A stretch of DNA of 64,000 nucleotides from Pseudomonas syringae KCTC 12500 (GCF_000507185.2 NZ_AYTM02000002.1:4313501-4377500), one strand, 5' to 3'; positions 27,954 to 37,870 are shown, numbered from the stretch's first letter. The notes: a model not told the origin generated them from the sequence alone. Numbers and translations: made by a program.

Positions 27954-28440
27954 GTTTGCGGATCCAGGTATCGACCGCCTGAGTCAGGCCGGTGATGGCC
28001 TTGTCGTCCAGTTTGCACTCGGGCTTGTACGCGCCTTCGACCAGAATCATCCAGCGCGTCAGGCCGGCAGCCGGGCAGCGGTTGTCGAGGAACGCCAGCC
28101 ATTTGCGGCCGTTGAGGGTATGGCTCTGGCTGTGCGGGTAATGGTTACGGCACAGGCGTTTGAGCAGGCCGTTGATCTGCTGCAGCCAGGCACCGGCCGG
28201 CGCGCCGTCGTAGGGTTTCGGCAGGCTGGCCAGTTCCGCCAGCGCGGCGAGGCGAACCGGGTCCAGCGGCTGTTCGCTGCGCACTTTGCGGGCCTTGACC
28301 GGCAACAGTTTACGCAAGCGCCACAGGCCCCAGCCTGCCACGGGGATTAGCAACAGCAGCAGCCACCAGCCCGGCGCAAGCGGCCAGAAGCCGACGGCGT
28401 CGGGCGCAATCAGCGGCTCCAGCTGATCGAGGGGATTCAT
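27946..28440 (-). CDS. DUF4381 membrane protein of the MoxR/Bat operon
   Basis: 164 residues starting MNPLDQLEPLIAPDAVGFWP. One transmembrane helix follows (PLAPGWWLLLLLIPVAGWGL), then a basic stretch and a cytoplasmic helical domain ending HTLNGRKWLAFLD and TQAVDTWIRKHV. This is the typical small DUF4381 component that sits between DUF58 and BatA in gammaproteobacterial MoxR operons. The frame is open further upstream, but the ATG at 28440 overlaps the stop of the DUF58 gene by 4 bp, the expected arrangement. Function is unknown beyond membership of the complex. Confidence 0.85.
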   Translation of the reverse strand: MNPLDQLEPLIAPDAVGFWPLAPGWWLLLLLIPVAGWGLWRLRKLLPVKARKVRSEQPLDPVRLAALAELASLPKPYDGAPAGAWLQQINGLLKRLCRNHYPHSQSHTLNGRKWLAFLDNRCPAAGLTRWMILVEGAYKPECKLDDKAITGLTQAVDTWIRKHV

Positions 28441-29381
28441 TTGCGCTTCACCGGACGACGCGCATTGAGGTATTCGCGCAGTTGTTCGACGAGCTCCGCC
28501 TGGGTGCTCAATGGCATGAGCAATACCCGCAGCTTCTGCGCCAGCAACTCCCAACGCGCCGTGCGCTCCTCGCCCTGTTGCCGGTAGGCGCGGCGCAGTT
28601 CGGGGTTGAGGGTGTCGATCTCCAGTTGCGCTCCGCGTTCGGCAAAACGCAGCAAACCGGCAGCGGGCAGAGCCCGGTCCAGCGGGTCGGACAGCGGCAG
28701 CAACAGCAGGTCGCTGTGGCGAGACAGCAGGCTCAGTTGTTGTTCTGCGGCATCGGACAGGGCGCGCTCGTCGCACAGGACGATGACCAGACTGCCGGGG
28801 CGCAGCACTTCCCGCGCGCGACGCAGCGCAGTACCGAACGCATCGCGGTCTGGCGGAATCTCGGTATGCAGCGACTGATTGACCCGTACCAGCCGGTTGA
28901 GCAACTGCAGCAGGCTTTGTTTGCTGCGTCGCGGCTTGATCTCGTAGTGTTCGTTATCGCCGAACACCAACCCGCCGACCCGGTCGTTGTGTTCCAGCGC
29001 CGCCCAGCCGATCAGCGCGGCCGCCTGAGCCGCGAGTACCGACTTGAACATCAGGCCGGAGCCGAAGAACAGCCGTCGGCTCTGTTCCACCAGAATGAAA
29101 ATGGGCCGCTCGCGTTCCTCATGGAACAGTTTGGTGTGCGGCTCCTGCGTGCGTGCCGTCACGCGCCAGTCGATGCTGCGCACGTCGTCACCGGCCTGAT
29201 AGACCCTTACCTGATCGAAGTCCACGCCACGTCCGCGCAGCTTGGAGTGGTGCAGGCCGATCAGCGGGCTGCGCTGGCTTGGGGTGGAAAACAGCTGCAC
29301 TTCCCGCACCCGATGACGCATCTCGATCAGCTCGCTGAGGCTGACGCGGATGCCCGGCTGGGGGATCAGGTAGGGTTGCAT
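28437..29381 (-). CDS. DUF58 domain protein of the MoxR/Bat operon
   Basis: 314 residues with the conserved DUF58 block DDVRSIDWRVTARTQEPHTK and a following VWA-like stretch (PIFILVEQSRRLFFGSGLMF). The Ser of a MIDAS-like site is only partly kept. No membrane helices are evident. DUF58 proteins are always encoded beside MoxR AAA+ ATPases and are assumed substrates or adaptors. The gene starts 4 bp after moxR and overlaps the DUF4381 gene by 4 bp. Confidence 0.9.
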   Translation of the reverse strand: MQPYLIPQPGIRVSLSELIEMRHRVREVQLFSTPSQRSPLIGLHHSKLRGRGVDFDQVRVYQAGDDVRSIDWRVTARTQEPHTKLFHEERERPIFILVEQSRRLFFGSGLMFKSVLAAQAAALIGWAALEHNDRVGGLVFGDNEHYEIKPRRSKQSLLQLLNRLVRVNQSLHTEIPPDRDAFGTALRRAREVLRPGSLVIVLCDERALSDAAEQQLSLLSRHSDLLLLPLSDPLDRALPAAGLLRFAERGAQLEIDTLNPELRRAYRQQGEERTARWELLAQKLRVLLMPLSTQAELVEQLREYLNARRPVKRK

Positions 29382-29385
29382 GGGG

Positions 29386-30345
29386 TCAGGCGACGGCCAC
29401 GACGTCGAGGATGCGCTGAATCACGCGATCCTGATCGATACCGGCAGCTTCGGCCTCGAACGACAGAATGACCCGGTGGCGCAAGACATCGAACAGCACT
29501 GCCTGAATGTCTTCGGGGCTGACGAAGTCGCGTCCGGCCAGCCAGGCATGCGCACGGGCGCAGCGGTCCAGCGAGATGGAGCCCCGCGGGCTGGCACCGT
29601 AGGCAATCCATTCGGCCAGTTCCGGGTCGAACTTGGCCGGGGTACGGGTGGCCATGACCAGTTGCACCAGGTATTCCTCGACCGCATCGGCCATGTACAG
29701 GCCAAGGATTTCCTTGCGTGCGGCAAAAATCGCCTGCTGGCTGACGCGGCGCTCCGGCTTGGTTTCGCCATTCAGGGCTTCGCCACGCGCCTGTTGAAGG
29801 ATCTTGCGTTCGACGGCGGCATCCGGGAAGCCGATCTTGACGTGCATCAGAAAACGGTCGAGCTGGGCTTCTGGCAGCGGGTAGGTGCCTTCCTGCTCGA
29901 TAGGGTTCTGGGTCGCCATGACCAGAAACAGCGGCGACAGGTCGTAGGTGCTGCGCCCGACACTGACCTGGCGCTCGGCCATGGCTTCGAGCAACGCCGA
30001 CTGGACCTTGGCCGGCGCACGGTTGATTTCGTCGGCCAGCACCAGATTGTGGAAGATCGGCCCTTGCTGGAACACGAAGCTGCCGGTTTCCGGGCGATAG
30101 ATTTCCGTACCGGTGATGTCGGCAGGCAGCAGGTCGGGGGTGAACTGAATGCGGTGGAACTGGGCTTCGATACCTTCTGCCAGCTCCTTGATGGCCTTGG
30201 TCTTGGCCAGGCCGGGAGCGCCTTCGACCAGCATGTGGCCATCGGCAAGCAGGGCGATGAGCAGACGTTCGATCAGCTTTTCCTGGCCAAGGATCTGCGT
30301 TGAAAGAAAAGTTCGCAGCGCAATCAGCGCTTCACGATGTTCCAT
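29386..30345 (-). CDS. MoxR-family AAA+ ATPase
   Basis: 319 residues. Walker A is EGAPGLAKTKAI, Walker B with sensor is LVLADEINRAPAKVQSALLE, then ATQNPIEQEGTYPLPEAQLD with the Arg finger region, and a C-terminal lid (WIAYGASPRGSISLDRCARA). MoxR proteins are chaperone-like ATPases that insert cofactors or mature protein complexes; here the likely clients are the VWA proteins encoded next. It is the first gene of the operon moxR-DUF58-DUF4381-batA-batB/C-batD, so the promoter should lie in 30346-30554, where I saw no clear motif. Confidence 0.93.
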   Translation of the reverse strand: MEHREALIALRTFLSTQILGQEKLIERLLIALLADGHMLVEGAPGLAKTKAIKELAEGIEAQFHRIQFTPDLLPADITGTEIYRPETGSFVFQQGPIFHNLVLADEINRAPAKVQSALLEAMAERQVSVGRSTYDLSPLFLVMATQNPIEQEGTYPLPEAQLDRFLMHVKIGFPDAAVERKILQQARGEALNGETKPERRVSQQAIFAARKEILGLYMADAVEEYLVQLVMATRTPAKFDPELAEWIAYGASPRGSISLDRCARAHAWLAGRDFVSPEDIQAVLFDVLRHRVILSFEAEAAGIDQDRVIQRILDVVAVA

Positions 30346-30554
30346 CGGTGACGGTTCCTGGCAGGGCGAACAGCTGTGTCTGACGACTGCTGAGCTGGGG
30401 GCGATACTTTAATCCATCCAGGCAGGTATCGACTAACGACTCCCGCGTTTTTTATTGCATTTAGAGAAGTGCCTGTCATTTATGCAGGTATTGTCCTACG
30501 TGATCTATGGGGGGGCATGTAGGAAGGTTGGCTCTGGCTCCCGGAGCCAAGGCG

Positions 30555-31301
30555 TCAGAGTCGATAGAAGCTCGCCGCGTTCTCCCACAGCGCCTGACGA
30601 GCGCCGCTTTCGCCCAGTGCGTCGATCAACAGCTCGATATCGTCGGGCCGGAAGGGGCGGGGGGCGCGGGTCGACGGCAGGTCGGTGCCGAACATCAGGG
30701 CATTCGGGTTGGCGGCGTGGATATCCCTGAGGGCCTCGCGCACCGGAAAGTCCACTCGCCCGAAACCACAGGCCTTGATCCGTACACCGCGCTCGGCAAG
30801 GCGCAGGACCACGGGCAGCCCTTCGGCACTCAGCCCCAGGTGATCGATGCTGATGGCCGGGAGTTTGCGCAGGCGTGTTTCGATGGGTGCCAGTTCCCGC
30901 GAGTCGATGTACAGCTCTGAGTGCCAGCCTGCGCGTTCATGGACACGCACGGCCAGTGCCTCCAGCTGGTCGAGCTGCTCCGAGCCGCCGCGCTTGAGGT
31001 TGAAGCGCAACGCACGCACGCCTGCCGCGTTCAGGGTGTCCAGCTCTGCATCGGTGACGCTGGCGGGCAATTGCGTGACACCGACGAAGCCAGGCCCCAA
31101 CAGGCGCAGCGCCTGAAGCAGATAGCCTTGATCAAAGCCCTGAAAGGAGCCGGACACCACCGCACCGCCGTGAACGCCCAGCGGCTGGACCGTCGCAAGG
31201 TAGTCAGCGACACCGAACGGCTCCGGCAGATAGCCGTTATTGGCGATCAGCGGGAAATGCGGGTCGATGATGTGGCAGTGGGCGTCGAAAATGCGGTTCA
31301 T
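30555..31301 (-). CDS. Amidohydrolase-family metal-dependent hydrolase (TIM barrel)
   Basis: 248 residues. It starts with the HxH metal motif (FDAHCHIIDPHFP), later has ISIDHLGLS, and has a C-terminal catalytic Asp in MFGTDLPSTRAPRPF. The layout is that of the amidohydrolase-2 group (COG3618-like), which includes lactonases and decarboxylases such as 2-pyrone-4,6-dicarboxylate hydrolase. It is shorter than typical members (about 280). It has no operon partner, so the substrate is unknown. Confidence 0.8.
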   Translation of the reverse strand: MNRIFDAHCHIIDPHFPLIANNGYLPEPFGVADYLATVQPLGVHGGAVVSGSFQGFDQGYLLQALRLLGPGFVGVTQLPASVTDAELDTLNAAGVRALRFNLKRGGSEQLDQLEALAVRVHERAGWHSELYIDSRELAPIETRLRKLPAISIDHLGLSAEGLPVVLRLAERGVRIKACGFGRVDFPVREALRDIHAANPNALMFGTDLPSTRAPRPFRPDDIELLIDALGESGARQALWENAASFYRL

Positions 31302-31349
31302 GACGGACTCCTGTTCGGCGAAGTGCTCACTCTAGTGCTTTTTTGATCA

Positions 31350-31709
31350 TCAGCTGATTGTGCTGGTGTACTCACCGACGTTTTCGAGAATGATCTGTAA
31401 CGTCTGGTGAACGTCCTGCAACTCGCCTGCATCGGTGGCGTGGAGAATTTCATACTGATGGTGGCCATCGAGCTGCCTGGCGTCCTGCGTGTCGATTTCC
31501 ACCAACAGGCGCTCGGCACTGAAGCTGACCTTCAGGCTGGACACGTTCAGTGACTTGTCGTCGCTGACGGTGATTTCCACTTCGTTCTCGTCCGGGAAAC
31601 GGGTCAGGGAAAACAGCATGCCGTTTTCTGCGTGGCAGCAGAGCAGCGCCATGTCGTCGTATTCGTCGTCGCACGGGTTGGCGATGAGGCTGGCGGTCTT
31701 AATTTGCAT
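31350..31709 (-). CDS. Hypothetical acidic soluble protein
   Basis: 119 residues, strongly acidic, without signal peptide or membrane helix (MQIKTASLIANPCDDEYDDM at the start, then FSLTRFPDENEVEITVSDDK). The pattern suggests a small beta-sandwich. I do not recognise the family. The ATG at 31709 removes an implausible upstream extension. It lies 48 bp before the amidohydrolase gene on the same strand and could be co-transcribed with it. Confidence 0.6.
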   Translation of the reverse strand: MQIKTASLIANPCDDEYDDMALLCCHAENGMLFSLTRFPDENEVEITVSDDKSLNVSSLKVSFSAERLLVEIDTQDARQLDGHHQYEILHATDAGELQDVHQTLQIILENVGEYTSTIS

Positions 31710-32076
31710 GGGTGGCTCCGGGTCTGTCCAGGTAAGGCGTGAGTGAATTTTGCCAGTCCCGGGCAAATAATGTCGGGCGATATTGGCACCATCGTACGCA
31801 GTGTATCGCGACCTGATGACCGAATATGTCGCAGCCTCGTAAGCAGTGTGCGCTCAGCTCTCGTTAAGCTGCATGACGGACAAGTGGTGTACGGTGTCGG
31901 GTGCGCGTAGCGTTTTTTCACCGCGCTATACAAATGTGACTACCCTGACACAGCGCGCGTTACTACTTTAGCTTTACACTCGATCAGGTGATGCCCACGC
32001 GATTGACTGCAAGGGCACCCTGGTTTCAACACCTTCTTCAAGCCTCCCCAATAAAAGCCAAAGCGGAGTACCACAG
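31710..32076. other. Divergent intergenic region upstream of gdhB
   Basis: This 367-bp stretch separates the hypothetical protein (minus) from gdhB (plus) and must hold both promoters. I could not pick a convincing -35/-10 pair or operator. GGAG at 32065-32068 is the ribosome-binding site for gdhB, 8 nt before the ATG. Confidence 0.4.
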
Positions 32077-35000
32077 ATGGCGTTCTTCACCGCAGCCAGC
32101 AAGGCCGACTTCCAGCATCAACTGCAAGCGGCACTGGCTCAGCACATCAGCGAACAGGCACTGCCACAAGTGGCGCTGTTCGCCGAGCAATTCTTCGGCA
32201 TCATTTCTCTCGACGAACTCACCCAGCGGCGGCTTTCCGACCTGGCAGGCTGCACCTTGTCCGCGTGGCGCCTGCTGGAGCGTTTCGAACATGCTCACCC
32301 GCAGGTCCGGGTCTACAACCCCGATTACGAGCGCCACGGCTGGCAATCGACTCATACTGCCGTTGAAGTGCTGCATCATGATCTTCCGTTTCTGGTCGAC
32401 TCCGTACGTACCGAGCTGAACCGCCGCGGCTATAGCATCCACACCCTGCAGACCACCGTGCTGAGCGTGCGTCGCGGGGCTGCTGGCGAATTGCTTGAGC
32501 TGCTGCCCAAGGGCACCACTGGCGACGACGTGCTGCAGGAATCGCTGATGTACCTGGAGATCGACCGCTGCGCCAACGTCAGCGAGTTGAACGTGCTGGC
32601 GCGCGAGCTGGAGCAGGTACTTGGCGAAGTACGCGCCGTCGTCGAAGATTTCGGGCCGATGAAAGCGCGTCTGCATGAGTTGCTGGCCAGTATCGATGCC
32701 AACGAGTCCAACACCGATGTCGAGGAAAAGGCCGAGATCAAGGTCTTCCTGCAATGGCTGGTGGACAACCACTTCACCTTCCTCGGTTACGAAGAGTTCG
32801 AAGTGCGCAACGACGCCGAAGGCGGCCAGTTGGTCTACGACGAGTCGTCCTTCCTCGGGCTGACCCGCCTGCTGCGCCCCGGCCTGACCCGCGAAGAACT
32901 GCACATCGAAGATTACGCGGTGAAATACCTGCAGGAACCGGTGTTGCTGTCGTTTGCCAAGGCGGCGCATCCAAGCCGCGTGCACCGTCCGGCGTACCCG
33001 GATTACGTTTCGATCCGGCAGATCGACGCGTCGGGCAAGGTCATCAAGGAATGTCGTTTCATGGGCCTGTACACCTCGTCGGTGTATGGCGAGAGCGTGC
33101 GGCAGATTCCGTACATCCGTCGCAAGGTCGCCGAGGTCGAGCGTCGCTCCGGTTTCGACGCCAAGGCGCACCTGGGCAAGGAACTGGCGCAGGTGGTCGA
33201 AGTACTGCCGCGTGACGACCTTTTCCAGACGCCGGTGGACGAATTGTTCACCACGGTCATGTCCATCGTGCAGATTCAGGAGCGCAACAAGATTCGCGTG
33301 TTCCTGCGCAAGGACCCGTACGGCCGTTTCTGCTACTGCCTGGCTTATGTGCCGCGCGACGTGTATTCCACCGAAGTACGCCAGAAGATCCAGCAGGTCC
33401 TGATGGACCGCCTCAAGGCCAGCGATTGCGAGTTCTGGACGTTCTTCTCTGAATCGGTGCTGGCGCGTGTGCAGTTGATTCTGCGCGTAGACCCGAAGAT
33501 CAACCTGGACATCGACGTCGCTCAACTGGAAAACGAAGTTATTCAGGCGTGCCGTTCGTGGAAGGACGACTACGCCAGTCTGGTGGTCGAAAGCTTCGGT
33601 GAAGCCCACGGCACCAACGTGCTGGCCGACTTCCCGAAAGGCTTCCCGGCGGGCTACCGCGAGCGCTTTGCGGCGCATTCAGCAGTCGTCGACATGCAGC
33701 ACGTACTGAGCCTCAGCGAAGCCAATCCGCTGGTGATGAGCTTCTACCAGCCGCTGGCCGGTGGCCGCCAGCAATTGCATTGCAAGCTGTATCACGCCGA
33801 CACACCGCTGGCGTTGTCCGACGTGTTGCCGATTCTGGAAAACCTTGGCCTGCGCGTGCTGGGCGAGTTCCCGTACCGCCTGCACCATGCCAACGGTCGC
33901 GAGTTCTGGATTCACGATTTCGCCTTCACCTACGGCGAAGGACTGAACCTCGATATCCAGCAGCTCAATGACACCCTTCAGGATGCGTTCGTGCACATCG
34001 TGCGCGGCGATGCCGAAAACGATGCGTTCAACCGTCTGGTGCTCACCGCCGGCCTGCCGTGGCGCGATGTGGCGCTGCTGCGTGCCTATGCGCGTTATCT
34101 GAAGCAGATTCGTCTGGGCTTTGACCTGGGTTACATCGCCACCACGCTGAACAACCACACCGACATCGCCCGCGAGCTGACGCGTCTGTTCAAGACCCGC
34201 TTCTATCTGGCGCGCAAGCTGGGTTCCGACGATCTCGACGACAAGCAGCTGCGTCTGGAACAGGCGATTCTGACTGCGCTGGACGACGTGCAGGTGCTCA
34301 ACGAAGACCGCATCCTGCGTCGTTATCTGGACCTGATCAAAGCCACGCTGCGGACCAACTTCTATCAGGCCGATGCCAACGGGCAGAGCAAGAGCTATTT
34401 CAGCTTCAAGTTCAACCCGCGCCTGATTCCCGAACTGCCCAAGCCGGTGCCCAAGTTTGAAATCTTCGTTTATTCGCCGCGTGTCGAAGGCGTGCATCTG
34501 CGCTTCGGCAACGTGGCGCGTGGCGGCCTGCGCTGGTCGGACCGCGAGGAAGACTTCCGTACCGAAGTGCTGGGCCTGGTAAAAGCCCAGCAGGTTAAGA
34601 ACTCGGTCATTGTGCCGGTAGGTGCCAAGGGCGGCTTCGTGCCGCGTCGCCTGCCGACCACCGGCAACCGCGACGAAGTGCAGGCCGAGGCAATCGCTTG
34701 CTACCGCATCTTCATCTCCGGGCTGCTGGACATCACCGACAACCTTAAGGAAGGCGCGCTGGTGCCGCCGGTCAACGTCGTGCGTCATGACGATGATGAC
34801 CCTTATCTGGTGGTGGCCGCCGACAAGGGCACGGCAACGTTCTCCGACATCGCCAACGGCATTGCCATCGACTACGGCTTCTGGCTGGGCGACGCCTTCG
34901 CTTCCGGTGGTTCTGCCGGTTACGATCACAAGAAGATGGGCATCACCGCCAAGGGCGCATGGGTTGGCGTGCAGCGTCACTTCCGTGAACGCGACATCAA

Positions 35001-36933
35001 TGTGCAGCAGGACAGCATCAGCGTGATCGGTATCGGCGACATGGCCGGTGACGTGTTCGGCAACGGCCTGCTGATGTCTGACAAGCTGCAACTGGTCGCA
35101 GCGTTCAATCACCTGCACATCTTCATCGATCCGAATCCGGACCCGGCCACCAGCTTTGCAGAGCGTCAGCGCCTGTTCAATCTGCCGCGCTCGTCCTGGA
35201 CCGACTACGACACCAGCATCATGTCCGCTGGCGGCGGGATCTTCCCGCGCAGCCTGAAAAGTATCGCCATCACCGAACAGATGAAGGCGCGCTTCGACAT
35301 CAAGGCTGACAAGCTGACCCCGACCGAACTGCTGCATGCGCTGCTCAAGGCACCGGTCGATCTGTTGTGGAACGGCGGTATCGGCACCTACGTGAAGTCC
35401 AGCGATGAGTCGCACGCTGATGTCGGCGACAAGGCCAACGATGCGCTGCGCGTCGACGGCAACGAGCTGCGTTGCAAGGTGGTGGGCGAGGGCGGCAACC
35501 TGGGCATGACCCAGCTGGGCCGTGTCGAGTTCGGCCTCAATGGCGGCGCGACCAACACCGACTTCATCGACAACGCGGGCGGTGTGGACTGCTCCGACCA
35601 CGAAGTGAACATCAAGATCCTGCTCAACGAAGTGGTGCAGGCCGGTGACATGACCGAGAAGCAGCGCAATCAGCTGCTCGAAAGCATGACCGACGAAGTC
35701 GGCCACCTGGTGCTGGGCAACAACTACAAGCAGACCCAGGCGTTGTCGCTGGCAGCCCGTCGCGCTTACGAGCGGATTGCCGAATACAAGCGCCTGATGA
35801 GTGACCTGGAGGCGCGTGGCAAGCTTGATCGTGCCATCGAGTTCCTGCCTGCTGAAGAGCAGATTGCCGAGCGGATTGCGGCCAAGCAGGGCTTGAGTCG
35901 TGCCGAGCTGTCGGTGTTGATCTCGTACAGCAAGATCGACCTCAAGGAAGCGTTGCTGGAATCCCGTGTGCCGGATGACGACTATCTGGCGCGTGATATG
36001 GAAACCGCGTTCCCGCCTTCGCTGGGCGCCAAGTTTTCCACGGCCATGCGCGGCCATCGCCTGAAGCGCGAGATCGTCAGCACGCAGATCGCCAACGATC
36101 TGGTCAACCACATGGGCATCACCTTCGTGCAGCGGCTCAAAGAGTCGACCGGCATGAGCGCTGCTGCGGTGGCCGGTGCCTACGTGATCGTGCGTGACAT
36201 CTTCCATCTGCCGCACTGGTTCCGTCAGATCGAGGCACTGGACTACAAGGTTTCGGCCGAAGTCCAGCTGGCGCTGATGGACGAGTTGATGCGTCTGGGG
36301 CGTCGTGCAACGCGCTGGTTCCTGCGTAGCCGTCGCAATGAGCTGGACGCCGGTCGTGACGTGGCACACTTTGGTCCGCACCTCGCTGCACTGGGCCTCA
36401 AGCTTGACGAGCTGCTGGAAGGTCCGACCCGCGAGATCTGGCAAACGCGTTATCAGGCGTATGTCGAAGCCGGTGTGCCGGAACTGCTGGCGCGCATGGT
36501 CGCCGGTACGACGCATCTGTACACACTGTTGCCGATCATCGAAGCCTCCGACGTGACCGGGCAGAATGCTGCCGACGTCGCCAAGGCATACTTCGCCGTC
36601 GGCAGTGCGCTGGACATTACCTGGTACCTGCAGCAGATCAGCAGTCTGCCGGTGGAAAACAACTGGCAGGCGCTGGCGCGTGAAGCGTTCCGTGATGATG
36701 TCGACTGGCAACAGCGGGCGATCACCGTGTCGGTTCTGCAAATGGCCGACGGTCCTTCGGAAATCGATGCGCGTCTGGCCCTGTGGCTGGAGCAGCACAC
36801 GCTGATGGTCGAGCGCTGGCGTGCCATGCTGGTCGAGCTGCGTGCGGCAAGCGGCACGGATTACGCGATGTACGCCGTTGCCAACCGCGAACTGCTGGAC
36901 CTGGCCATGAGTGGGCAGGGCATTACCGTGTAA
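32077..36933 (+). CDS. gdhB: NAD-dependent glutamate dehydrogenase, large (about 180 kDa) type
   Basis: 1618 residues, the size of the L-180 class of NAD-GDH. A long N-terminal region with ACT-like segments (HDLPFLVDSVRTELNRRGYS) precedes the catalytic core with GGLRWSDREEDFRTEVLGL, the catalytic-lysine segment VPVGAKGGFVPRR, the dinucleotide-binding part around NVVRHDDDDPYLVVAADKGT, and GEGGNLGMTQLGRVEFGLNG. A helical C-terminal domain follows. It converts glutamate to 2-oxoglutarate plus ammonium in the cytoplasm for amino-acid catabolism; in pseudomonads it is arginine-inducible and allosterically controlled. It is monocistronic, with a strong terminator 24 bp after the stop codon. Confidence 0.96.
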   Translation: MAFFTAASKADFQHQLQAALAQHISEQALPQVALFAEQFFGIISLDELTQRRLSDLAGCTLSAWRLLERFEHAHPQVRVYNPDYERHGWQSTHTAVEVLHHDLPFLVDSVRTELNRRGYSIHTLQTTVLSVRRGAAGELLELLPKGTTGDDVLQESLMYLEIDRCANVSELNVLARELEQVLGEVRAVVEDFGPMKARLHELLASIDANESNTDVEEKAEIKVFLQWLVDNHFTFLGYEEFEVRNDAEGGQLVYDESSFLGLTRLLRPGLTREELHIEDYAVKYLQEPVLLSFAKAAHPSRVHRPAYPDYVSIRQIDASGKVIKECRFMGLYTSSVYGESVRQIPYIRRKVAEVERRSGFDAKAHLGKELAQVVEVLPRDDLFQTPVDELFTTVMSIVQIQERNKIRVFLRKDPYGRFCYCLAYVPRDVYSTEVRQKIQQVLMDRLKASDCEFWTFFSESVLARVQLILRVDPKINLDIDVAQLENEVIQACRSWKDDYASLVVESFGEAHGTNVLADFPKGFPAGYRERFAAHSAVVDMQHVLSLSEANPLVMSFYQPLAGGRQQLHCKLYHADTPLALSDVLPILENLGLRVLGEFPYRLHHANGREFWIHDFAFTYGEGLNLDIQQLNDTLQDAFVHIVRGDAENDAFNRLVLTAGLPWRDVALLRAYARYLKQIRLGFDLGYIATTLNNHTDIARELTRLFKTRFYLARKLGSDDLDDKQLRLEQAILTALDDVQVLNEDRILRRYLDLIKATLRTNFYQADANGQSKSYFSFKFNPRLIPELPKPVPKFEIFVYSPRVEGVHLRFGNVARGGLRWSDREEDFRTEVLGLVKAQQVKNSVIVPVGAKGGFVPRRLPTTGNRDEVQAEAIACYRIFISGLLDITDNLKEGALVPPVNVVRHDDDDPYLVVAADKGTATFSDIANGIAIDYGFWLGDAFASGGSAGYDHKKMGITAKGAWVGVQRHFRERDINVQQDSISVIGIGDMAGDVFGNGLLMSDKLQLVAAFNHLHIFIDPNPDPATSFAERQRLFNLPRSSWTDYDTSIMSAGGGIFPRSLKSIAITEQMKARFDIKADKLTPTELLHALLKAPVDLLWNGGIGTYVKSSDESHADVGDKANDALRVDGNELRCKVVGEGGNLGMTQLGRVEFGLNGGATNTDFIDNAGGVDCSDHEVNIKILLNEVVQAGDMTEKQRNQLLESMTDEVGHLVLGNNYKQTQALSLAARRAYERIAEYKRLMSDLEARGKLDRAIEFLPAEEQIAERIAAKQGLSRAELSVLISYSKIDLKEALLESRVPDDDYLARDMETAFPPSLGAKFSTAMRGHRLKREIVSTQIANDLVNHMGITFVQRLKESTGMSAAAVAGAYVIVRDIFHLPHWFRQIEALDYKVSAEVQLALMDELMRLGRRATRWFLRSRRNELDAGRDVAHFGPHLAALGLKLDELLEGPTREIWQTRYQAYVEAGVPELLARMVAGTTHLYTLLPIIEASDVTGQNAADVAKAYFAVGSALDITWYLQQISSLPVENNWQALAREAFRDDVDWQQRAITVSVLQMADGPSEIDARLALWLEQHTLMVERWRAMLVELRAASGTDYAMYAVANRELLDLAMSGQGITV

Positions 36934-36956
36934 CCAGGCTGTAAAGCTGTACCCAT

Positions 36957-36990
36957 AAAAAACCCGCATCGAAAGATGCGGGTTTTTTTA
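36957..36990 (+). terminator. Intrinsic terminator after gdhB
   Basis: A-rich flank, stem AACCCGCATC / GATGCGGGTT closing a GAAA tetraloop, then a run of seven T. With the A-tract on the 5' side it can also serve the convergent mntP gene, which ends at 37019. Confidence 0.92.
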
Positions 36991-37018
36991 TGTGTGACTG
37001 ATAGGTTCGATCAGCCGC

Positions 37019-37591
37019 TTACTGCGCCGCCGACAGGTGCTCGTAAAGAATCGTCGCCCCCACCACGATCAACACGATACCGCCAATGATTTCAGCGCGT
37101 TTGCCGACCATGGTGCCCAGCACCCGGCCCAGCATCACGCCGATGGTGACCATGACCGTGGTCGCCAGGCCTATGGCCAGGGCGGCAACCACGATATTGA
37201 CGTCGACAAACGCCAGGCCTACGCCGACTGCCAGTGCATCGATACTGGTGGCGAATGCGGTAACGGCGAGAATCCAGAAAGAATGCTGCCCCGGCTTTTC
37301 CTGCTCTTCGTCATCGTCGTGCTTGATGCCGTTGTAGATCATGTGCAGGCCGAGCACCAGCAACAGGGTGAAGGCGATCCAGTGGTCCCAGCTCTCGGCG
37401 AAGCGCGCAGCCACCTGGCCAATGCCCCAGCCGATGACCGGCGTGATGGTTTCGATGGCGCCGAATATAAGGCCCGTGCGCAACGCTTCGAGAAAGCGCG
37501 GTTTATGCAGGCTTGCTCCTTTGCCAAGGGCCGCAGCAAAGGCGTCCGTGGACATGGCAAGCGCGAGAAAGAGGAGGGAAATCGGGTTCAC
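37019..37591 (-). CDS. mntP: Manganese efflux pump MntP
   Basis: 190 residues with six predicted membrane helices in two three-helix halves. Conserved acidic patches lie at the start ([19 protein letters not shown]) and in the second half ([20 protein letters not shown]), the two repeated (S/T)xDA motifs of the MntP/DUF204 family. A His/Asp/Glu-rich loop ([14 protein letters not shown]) separates the halves. It exports Mn2+ across the inner membrane. Regulation is visible upstream: a yybP-ykoY riboswitch in the leader at about 37640-37760, which activates such genes when Mn2+ is high. Confidence 0.95.
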   Translation of the reverse strand: MNPISLLFLALAMSTDAFAAALGKGASLHKPRFLEALRTGLIFGAIETITPVIGWGIGQVAARFAESWDHWIAFTLLLVLGLHMIYNGIKHDDDEEQEKPGQHSFWILAVTAFATSIDALAVGVGLAFVDVNIVVAALAIGLATTVMVTIGVMLGRVLGTMVGKRAEIIGGIVLIVVGATILYEHLSAAQ

Positions 37592-37639
37592 GGTTATATC
37601 CAGTCGGGCTATGAGTCAACGACGCAACCACACGCCCGA

Positions 37640-37760
37640 CTTTAGGCATGGATGCATCGTTGGTCTCGCCAACCAGAAGGTGTTCGCACCACGGCATGCT
37701 GCCGAGAATGTTGATACGAACGCTCTGTGACCGGAGTCACGAGCAGGCTACTCCCCAACA
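37640..37760 (-). promoter_or_regulatory. yybP-ykoY (manganese) riboswitch upstream of mntP
   Basis: Read on the minus strand, the leader contains GGGGAGTAGCC (37746-37756) followed by a stem, then ATCAACATTCTCGGC, then TGGCGAGACCA (around 37661-37671). These are the conserved internal-loop sequences of the yybP-ykoY element, also found upstream of mntP in enterobacteria. The element ends about 50-60 nt before the mntP ATG. Exact borders need a covariance-model search. Confidence 0.87.
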
Positions 37761-37819
37761 AGGGCCGCCACTATAGCCATGTGAATGTGAAAAATATATG
37801 TACGAGGCCGAGTGAGGGC

Positions 37820-37849
37820 AAAAAAAACCCCATCACGAGGATGGGGTTC
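37820..37849 (-). terminator. Intrinsic terminator of acnB
   Basis: On the minus strand, AACCCCATC and GATGGGGTT pair around a CTCGT loop and are followed by a run of seven T. It begins 22 nt after the acnB stop codon and separates acnB from the mntP promoter. Confidence 0.9.
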
Positions 37850-37870
37850 TTCTGATGCCTGCTTTCGTGC

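Noticed and set aside
33679..36969. A 1096-codon open frame on the minus strand opposite gdhB
   Set aside because: It mirrors the codon structure of gdhB, has no recognisable domain and an unnatural composition rich in Arg, His and Gln. It is an antisense artefact of high-GC coding DNA.
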